Below the pieces are notes generated by a model. That model was not told where the DNA came from. It saw only the letters and a program-made list of their open reading frames with translations, and searched no databases. The translations under genes were made by a program, and so were the position numbers. A stretch of 64,000 nucleotides of DNA from Datura wrightii (lineage: Eukaryota > Streptophyta > Magnoliopsida > Solanales > Solanaceae): contig JASDFA010000019.1 in NCBI GenBank assembly GCA_035772735.1, forward strand, positions 68,300,001-68,364,000. The letters are read 5' to 3'. Of the stretch, positions 57,075-64,000 are shown piece after piece (the first letter of the stretch is position 1; the number at the start of each line of letters is the position of its first letter).

Positions 57075-57826
57075 TCAACCTGGTCATAGGGGAGGCCATA
57101 TAAGAGAATCCTTCCACAAACTGTCTATAATAACCATCTAGGCACAAGCAACTTTGAATATCTAATGGAGAAGTGGGTCTTGGCCAGTCCATAACTGCTG
57201 CTATCTTTTGAGGATCCACATGAATACCCTCACTGGAATAACATGACCAAGAAATGTCACTGATCTCAGTCAAAATTTACACTTGTTGAACTTAGTAAAT
57301 AACTGCCGGTCTCTTGAGAGTCTATAAAACTACTTAGGTGGTCTTCATGTTCCTTCTCATTCTTGGAGTAGACTAAAATATCATCTATGAAAACAATGAC
57401 AAACATGTCCAAGTACTGCTTAAACCTCCTGTTCACAAGTCCATAAAAGATGTAGGAGCATTCTTTTGTCCAAAAGATATAACTACAAATTTATAGTGAC
57501 CATACCGAGTTCTGAAGGCTATTTTCGGAATATCACATTCTTTGACTCTAAGTTGATGATAGCCTGATTTGAGGTCTATCTTTGAAAAGCAGCTAGCAAC
57601 CTGAATTTGGTCGAACAAGTCATCAATCCTGGGAATGGGATACTTATTCTTGATTGTGACCTTGTTCAACTGATGTTAGTCGATGCACATTCCGAGCATA
57701 TCATCCTTCTTTCGCACAAATAGAACTGGGGCACCCCATGGGGATACATTAGGTCTGATGAAGCCTTTATCTAGAAGGTCTTTCAGCTATTTCTTCAACT
57801 CCTTAAGATCAACTGGAGCCATTATG
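57075..57826 (-). pseudogene. Orphan chromovirus RT fragment
   Basis: RT blocks on the minus strand: PVDLKELKK then TAG, DLLDKGFIRPNVSPWGAPVLF, MNKVTIKNKYPIPRIDDLFD, SKIDLKSGYHQLRVKECDIP, FRTRYGHYKF (57669-57433). The FIDDxxVYSKNE-like region follows near 57400-57360 (frame-shifted, with the FIDD codons readable), then EGIHVDPQKIAAVMDWPRP and GYYRQFVEGFSYMASPMTRL (57273-57080). It is cut on one side by the LTR of A' and on the other by the LTR of G. Its better preservation than C's pol argues that it belongs to a different element, but this is open. Confidence 0.75.
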
Positions 57827-59934
57827 TGTCATGACCCGAACGTACACCCGGATCGTAGACACGAGACAAGGAGCCTTGAGAGACCCCAAGTCAACCCATA
57901 GCATGAGGATACATATAATTCATTCATATAAGTGGAAGACTTAACATAAGGAAATGAAATCATAACATAATAATGGAGAGGAGACAATATAAGATCCATA
58001 AATGATGGCTGAATACCACTGATAGTTTGAAAAGTCTCTAATCATGAAAGACGGGTTGATGGGACAATAACCCTACAATACTGAAACTGAAAGAGAACAA
58101 TAGAGTCTGAACATATGGCTTTCGGAACATGAGGACTCACCAAATAAGCTGATAGCAAACCATGAAGAGCTAGTGAGGAGGGTGAGCCTGAGAGTCGGTC
58201 TTGTAATATGAAATGATACAACATAGTAAGTATACGGTCAGTACGTAGAATGTACCTATTATGCAAGGTAAGTAAAATAAACATTTAAAATATATAAAAC
58301 TCATAAAAGGACATAAGAGTAGGACATCATGCTCATATCAAAAACATCATAACATAACCTTAGGCTCAAGGTTTTCAAAACATTTGTAATACAAACGTAA
58401 TCATAATTGTAGGAGAAAAACTTTACTTAACATCACTAGAGCCAAAATACATAACCCTAAGCATGCATAAATCATGAGTAACAGTGGGAGATTCTCTTAA
58501 CCAACATACCCCATATGAGCACGCATGAAGTCCGACTTATAAACCTAGTTGGGAGGTCGTTCGTACCTTGCCAAGGGTAGAACCATGAAGGGTGTGATAT
58601 CAACATGAAAAGGGCCATTGGGGCTGGGGACAGTCACAAAGGAGGTCCTAACATACCTATGGTGGTACATAGTTTTTGAGATCTAGGGTTTAACCTTAGC
58701 CCCGAACCTACTCGGTGTTCGATACTGCTCCCAAAACATATATAGTGCCCATAGTATAACATGCATGAATTCATGGGTTAGTTAAATCATGATAATCATA
58801 AACATACTTGTACATACGTGAATTATCCATGACACAGGGCTCGTGAGTTGGCCAAAAGATAATTCATGAATCATAAAGTTCATACATACTTGTAGATCAT
58901 GCATATAGCTTGAAAATTCATGAAAATCATGATGGAAAATTTGATTAAATCAGCTTTTTTAATCATAATTCATGCTGGGATTTTAAATATCATTAATGAA
59001 AAAATAAATAATAAATCGATTCATCATGGGTCATGCACGATTAGGTTAAGTTCAAAATAAATCGAAGTCCATAACATTATAAATGATTTAAATCATAAAA
59101 GCTGATCAAAAACCCTCAGAATATGATAAGATTCAAAAATCACAAAGCCCAATAACAATCATTAGCTCTTATATAGATCTACTTCAAAACACCATAAATT
59201 TTGATAGAATTTTCATGAAATCATAGAGAATTAGCATGGGTGTGAAAGAAGACACCCATTGATAGCCTTACATATCTGAAAGAAACTGATTCTTAACCTC
59301 TCTTGAATTCCTAAGAAGGAATTGGAAGGATTTTGAAGTGGGAAGCCTTGAATCACCCTTGAACACTTCTCTATACTCTTGCATGCATGAATGAGGACTT
59401 AGAATAGACTATCCCTCTAAAACCCACCATTCATAAGCTAAAACTACGTAGTTTAGGTCCCTAGGACTTAGGAATTACAAAAAAGCCCTTACTAAAATTG
59501 CAGAAATTGCTAACTGCCAGTCTCCACGAGGGACTGGACGACTCGTGGCCTGGGCTAACGACTCGTGGACTGGAGCTGTGGAGTCTACTGCCCAATTAAC
59601 TTAGGAGGACCCATGAGGGACCCCACGAATCGTGGTGGCTGACCATAAATCATGGTCACCACTCGTGACCCCCACTACCCCAAAACGTTGGCCAACCTCC
59701 CAATCCATGCCACGGATGACCTCACGAGTCGTGAGGTATGACCACGACTCGTGCTTATGCTCGTGGCCACACCCAACACCTTGCAAGGCTCTGCTTGACC
59801 ACGAGTCACCTCACGACTCGTGGTCACTGCTCACGAGCCACTTCACGGATCATTTTGTGATCTGGTGCAATATTTCAGTTTTTCACCGTCTTGACTCCCA
59901 GGTTTGATCCTTGTGTTCCCGGGGTATAACAACA
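57827..59934 (-). repeat. 3' LTR of A'
   Basis: 2108 bp, on + TGTCATGACCCGAACG...GGGGTATAACAACA. The coding-strand start reads TGTTGTTATACC, with an extra TGT compared with A. The palindrome array is at 59520-59870. The polypurine tract (ATATCTCCCCCTTGGG on +) follows at 59935-59950. Confidence 0.9.
59520..59870 (-). promoter_or_regulatory. CACGA(G/C)TCGTG palindrome array in LTR of A'
   Basis: Copies at about 59537 (ACGACTCGTGG), 59558 (ACGACTCGTGG), 59625 (CACGAATCGTGG), 59732 (CACGAGTCGTGAGG), 59751 (CACGACTCGTG), 59799 (CACGAGTCACC) and 59812 (CACGACTCGTGG), plus degenerate ones. The sequence has diverged from element A between the copies. Confidence 0.5.
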
Positions 59935-60178
59935 ATATCTCCCCCTTGGGAACATTCATCCTCGAATGTTAGAAACACACATAAACCTAGAAACATACAT
60001 TCAACATATGTAAATACTGTTCATTTAACCGAAAGATTGACAGAATGACTACCTCCGAATGAACTATATAGCTGAACCAAATTCAGACATCACATACATC
60101 TATCATAACATAAATCAAACTTGCGCACATGAACTGAACATGGAAACCGATTAGAGAATTAGGGCAAAAATTGATACC

Positions 60179-61620
60179 TTAAATTGAAACTAAGCCGGTA
60201 GGGAATAGGTGTGGGTATTTAGCCATCATATCCGCTTCGGCTTCCCATGTAGCTCCCTCAACATGCTGATTTCTCCATAGCACCTTTACTGAAGCTACTT
60301 GTTTATTCCTCAGCCTCCAAACCTGACGATCCAAGATTGTAACTGGAATTTTCTCATAATTGAGGCTATCCTTTACACCAACACTTTTCACCGGAACTAC
60401 TGCGGCTGGATCACCCAAGCACTTTTTCAAGAGCGATACATGAAAGACAAGATGAACTGAAGTTAACTCTGATGGAAAGTTCAACTCATACGCTACCTTA
60501 CCAACTTTTCTCATAACCCGGTAGGGACCAACATAGCGGGGACTGAGTTTTCCTTTCTTTCCGAACCGCATGACTCCCTTCATGGGAGATACCTTTAGAA
60601 ACACCCAATCATCCACCTCGAACTCCAACTCTCTCCTCCTCACATCAACATATGACTTCTGAAAACTCTGAGCGATTTTCAGCCTGTCCCTTATCAACTG
60701 AACCTTCACCATGACCTAATGTACCGAATCTGTCCCTATTATAGCTGCCTCACCAACCTCAAATCATCCGATGGGTGATCTACATCTTCGCCCATAGAGA
60801 GCCTCGAACGATTCCATTTGGATATTGGAGTGATAGGTGTTGTTTTAAGAAAACTCAATCAGGGCAAGTGATCATCCCAACTACCCTTGAAGTCCATCAT
60901 ACATGCTCTCAACATGTCCTCTAGAGTTTGAATTTTCAGCTCCACTTGGCCATCTGTCTTCAGATAAAAGGCCATGCTAAGCTTAACCTGAGTCCTAGGC
61001 TCCTTCTGAAAAGACCACCAGAACTGGGAGGTAAATTGAATACCTCAGTCTGAAATAATAGACAAGGGCACTCCATGTAGTTGAACCAACTCCTGAATGT
61101 ACAACTTGGCATAATCATCTGCTGAATCTGTGGTTTTGATTGGTACAAAGTGTGCAGACTTGGTCAACCTATCTACCACCACTCATATAGGATCGTGCTG
61201 TCAACGAGTACGAGGTAGACCTGTAATAAAATCCATATTAATATCCTCCCACTTCCAAGTGGGAATGCTAATGTCCTTAAGTACGCCTCTCGGCCTTTAA
61301 ATGCTCGACCTTCATTTGCTGATAGTTCGGGCACTTGGCTATGAATTCTACAATATCCTTCTTTATGTCGTTGCACCAATATATTTCCTACAAATCATGA
61401 TACATCTTGGTGGAACCTAAATGGTTACAGTACCTGGAGCCATGGGCCTCATGCAATATCCAACTCCTCAAATCATCAACATCGGGAACACATAGGTGAC
61501 CCTGGTATCGAAGCACACCATCTCCCCCTTGGGAGAAGACCTCCATCTTCTGACTTTGAACGACTTCCTTCAGATTTACCAACATCAAATCCTAATCTTG
61601 TCTAGCTTTCACATCAATCA
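60179..61620 (-). pseudogene. Integrase with chromodomain of A'
   Basis: Zinc domain at 61470-61330 (HEAHGSRYCNHLGSTKMYHDL, FIAKCPNYQQ: the last Cys is Tyr). Core segments are damaged between 61260 and 60880. The open C-terminal part 60712-60179 (177 codons) runs from VKVQLIRDRLKIAQ through DDWVFLKVSPMKGVMRFGKK, GPYRV, VFHVSLLKKCLGDP to the chromodomain EGATWEAEADMMAKYPHLF. It is nearly identical in layout to 29450-29985 of A. Confidence 0.9.
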
Positions 61621-61699
61621 CCAAGGACGATTCTGATCTGTTTTGCACAACAACGCCGCCATTGGTTGAGTTGACCAATCTAAATCCCAACCTCGCAAG

Positions 61700-62260
61700 T
61701 CGATGGACATCTTTCACCAATATTTTCTTTCCCTCATCCACATGGGGCACACTCTCCATAGAGAGCCATCACTAAGTGCATCTGCTACCACATTAGCCTT
61801 ACCCGGGTAGTAAAGAACAATCATGTTGTAGTATTTGAGTAGCTCTAACCACCTCCTTTGCCATAGATTAAGATCCTTCTGTTTTAACACATACTGTAGA
61901 CTCTTGTGATACATAAATACATCTATATGGACCCCATATAAGTAACGTTGCCATATCTTCAAGGTAAATACTATCGCTGCCAACTCATTACAAAGCACCA
62001 CAATCTAAAACTGTGAAAAGAAATTGAACATGATTGTCGCAACTGTTCATTCCTTAATTTCACAATCATAGATGTCGTCAGAAGAGAATAGGTGGAGGAC
62101 TTATTAAAGGCATATCTGGGGGAGAGAGAAAAAGAACTAGCATAGGGTATGGAATCCTTGTTGAGATCATGGGTCGGGTAATTCTTCTCATGGACCTTCA
62201 ACTGTCTTGAGGCATATGCTATCACTTTCCCATGCTAAATCAACACGCACCGACGTCCGA
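61700..62260 (-). pseudogene. RNase H of A', split by a 176-bp insertion
   Basis: The N-terminal half, VIAYASRQLKVHEKNYPTHDL, ends at 62164. The second half resumes with ELAAIVFTLKIWQRYLYGVH at 61987. Between them lie 176 bp unrelated to the element (61988-62163), which also shift the frame. A TAG replaces the Gln codon just before HGKVIAYA. The end LYYPGKANVVADALS is readable at about 61820-61780. Confidence 0.85.
61988..62163. other. 176-bp foreign insert in RNase H of A'
   Basis: Removal restores the RNase H sequence AACTCA-AGATCATG exactly, and no target duplication is visible. The insert contains minus-strand pyrimidine tracts ending in AG (TCTCTCCCCCAG and TTTCTTTTCACAG), resembling splice acceptors. 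It may be filler DNA from break repair or a transduced transcript piece. The source is unknown. Confidence 0.6.
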
Positions 62261-63130
62261 TTCTAGAAGAATCACAATACACCACAAAACCATCGGTACC
62301 CTCTGGTAGGGTCAACACTGGTGCATAAGGTCGAGTCTTCAACTCTCGAAAGCTTTTCTCACAAGCCTCTGACCATTGAAACTTCATCTTCTTCTCAGTC
62401 AACCTAGTCAATGGTGCTGCAATTGATGAAAAGCTCTCAACAAATCTCTGGTAGTATCCCGCTAGGCCCAAGAAACTCCGAATATCCGAAGGATTCACCG
62501 GCCTAGGCCAATTCTTCACTGTCTCAATTTTCTGAAAATCTACCTTTATGCCCTCGCCTGATACTACATGGCCCAAAAATGCTACTGAGTTCAACCAGAA
62601 CACGCACTTGCTGAACTTGGCATACAACTGATGATCATTGAGGGTCTGCAACACTACTCTCAAATGAGCGACACGCTCCTCCTCGCTCTGAGAGTATAAA
62701 GGATGTCGTCAATGAAAACAATCACGAATATGTCTAGATATTGTTTGAATACCCTGTTCATCAAGTCCATAAAAGTGGTAGGGTTATTGGTTAGTCCAAA
62801 AGACATAACAAAAAATTCATAGTGACTATATTGAGTCCTAAAAGCAGTTTTTGGGATGTCACTCTCCCGAACCCTGAGCTGGTGATACCCAAACCTGAGA
62901 TCAATCTTGGAGAAACATTTGGCACCCTGAAGTTGGTAAAACAAATCATCAATCCTGGGTAAAGGATAACTATTCTTGATGGTGACCTTGTTCAGTTGCC
63001 GATAGTAAATGCATATCCGAAGTGAACCATCCTTCTTTCGGAAAAATAAAACTGGGGCACCTCATGGAGACTTGCTCGGTCTAATGAAACCCTTATCTAA
63101 TAGGTCCTTCAAATGATCCTTCAATTCGTT
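62235..63130 (-). pseudogene. Reverse transcriptase of A'
   Basis: Blocks: ELKDHLKDLLDKGFIRPSKS, VLFFRKKDGSLRI, LNKVTIKNSYPLPRIDDLF, GAKCFSKIDLRFGYHQLRVR, FRTQYSHYEF, MSFGLTNNPTTFMDL and the intact catalytic FIDD near 62712. A small deletion right after FIDDIL (LIYSR becomes LYTLR) shifts the frame. 62663-62235 is open again: MRVVLQTLNDHQLYAKFSKC, FLGHVVSGEGIKVD, SDIRSFLGLAGYYQRFV and the first RNase H strand FVVYCDSSRIG. It would copy element RNA to cDNA. Confidence 0.9.
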
Positions 63131-63991
63131 TGGCTCAGCTCGAGCCATCCTGTAGGGAGGAATATATATAGGCTACGTATCGGGTAAAAGGTCAATATCA
63201 AAATAAATTTTCCTCTCAGGAGGAACACCTGGCAAATAATCGGGAAAAACCTCTGGATACTCACACACCACCGGAACTGACTAGATAGTCGGGGTCTCGG
63301 ACTCAACAACCTTAATCTTAACTAGGTGATACATGCAGCTCTTAAAAATAATTTTTCTGGCCTTAAGATATGAAAGAAACCGATCGGCTAGTACAACTGA
63401 ATTACCCTTCCACCACTCCAAAACTGACTCACCTGGAAATTGGAATTCCACCGCATGGGTCCTACAATTAATCGAAGCGTAACATGAAAACAGACAATCC
63501 ATACCCAGAATGATATCAAAGTCAGTCATAACTAACTCTAGTAAATCTGCAGAGGTGACCTTATGCAATACTGTAATGGGGAAACCTCTATAGACCTGCC
63601 TAGCTACAACTAAATCTCCAACTAGAGTAGAGACTGAGAACGGTTCCGATAGGATTTCAGGGCTAACCCCAAAACTACTAGAAATATAAGGGGTCACAAA
63701 AAATAAAGTAGCTCCTAGATCTAACAAGGAATAAGCATCAATATGGAAGACTTGCAACATACCAGTGACAACATCTGGTGAAGCCTCCTGCTCCTGGCGA
63801 GATACTGAAGCATAAAACCTGTTTTGGAACTGACCCCCTACTGCACCAACCGAGGCACCCTGTTGAGGGGGACGTGCTGCTGGAGCGGAAGAACTAGCTG
63901 CTGTCACATAGGCTCCACCGACCCCTGATCTAGCTGAGGGGCAATTCTTAAGTCTGTGCCCGGGTTTGCCCCACCCGAAGCAAGCATCCAA
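63131..63991 (-). pseudogene. gag C-terminus, retropepsin and linker of A'
   Basis: Open from 63991 to 63281 (237 codons). It starts with the zinc knuckle CFGWGKPGHRLKNC, in which the second cysteine is Trp, then an Ala/Pro-rich hinge, then TGMLQVFHIDAYSLLDLGAT (the Pro after the catalytic Asp is Leu, as in A), VYRGFPITVLHKVTSADLLE and FDIILGMDCL. The linker continues after a TAG at 63281 with VPPERKIYFDIDLLPDT and IPPYRMARAE. It enters from beyond the window. Confidence 0.9.
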
Positions 63992-64000
63992 GCTAACTAA

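Larger units (their letters stand above)
57827..64000 (-). mobile_element. Element A': second copy of family A, cut by window end
   Basis: A minus-strand chromovirus with the 3' LTR at 57827-59934 and pol running right to the window end inside gag. LTR and proteins are the same family as element A (matching LTR ends, AT-rich middle and palindrome array). The 5' LTR and most of gag lie beyond 64000. Confidence 0.9.

Overview
The window reads as heterochromatic DNA of a flowering plant. Everything I could identify is transposable-element DNA, and I found no intact host gene. A solanaceous genome (Solanum or Capsicum type) is my best guess. The reasons are the dense chromodomain-bearing Ty3/gypsy (Tekay/Del-type) elements, non-autonomous Athila-type elements, one of which carries a 'putative plant transposon protein'-like ORF that I associate with Solanaceae, and an Au-like SINE. 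The species is an inference. Coding remnants are full of nonsense codons, many of them C-to-T or G-to-A changes, as expected of old methylated repeats.

Layout. 164-1625 is a short non-autonomous Helitron (H1). 1850-1931 is half of a SINE, and its other half is at 44535-44755. Between them lies one 42.6-kb nested block. The outer element D (+ strand, Ty3/gypsy with ~3.1-kb LTRs) has LTR1 at 1932-4980, a gag-pol remnant at 14364-18640, and LTR2 scattered in four pieces (18641-19188, 21971-22984, 40919-41297, 43939-44534). Inserted in D are: element B (- strand chromovirus, 4981-14363, its 5' LTR cut short); Helitron H2 (19189-21970), which itself holds a copia-type solo LTR (19498-19912); element E (- strand Athila-type non-autonomous element, 22985-40918), which itself holds complete chromovirus A (+ strand, 23048-32422); and solo LTR F (41298-43938). 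Target-site duplications support most of these levels.

Right of the SINE, 44768-50261 is a very decayed - strand chromovirus (C: one 3.2-kb LTR plus pol). 50262-57074 is an Athila-type gag-protease-only element (G, + strand) with a truncated 5' LTR. 57075-57826 is an orphan reverse-transcriptase fragment (- strand). 57827-64000 is the 3' part of a second copy of family A (A', - strand), which runs off the window inside gag.

How the parts work together. A, A', B, C and D encode or encoded gag, retropepsin, RT, RNase H, integrase and (A, A', B) a C-terminal chromodomain. The primer sites I could read, in A and B, match initiator tRNA-Met. E and G carry gag-protease but no RT or integrase, are primed by tRNA-Asp-like sites, and must have depended on a partner. 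The most interesting non-coding signals are a paired stem-loop module at the same place in E and G, a reiterated ACGA(G/C)TCGT palindrome in the LTRs of A, A' and B, and two Helitrons with matching ends.
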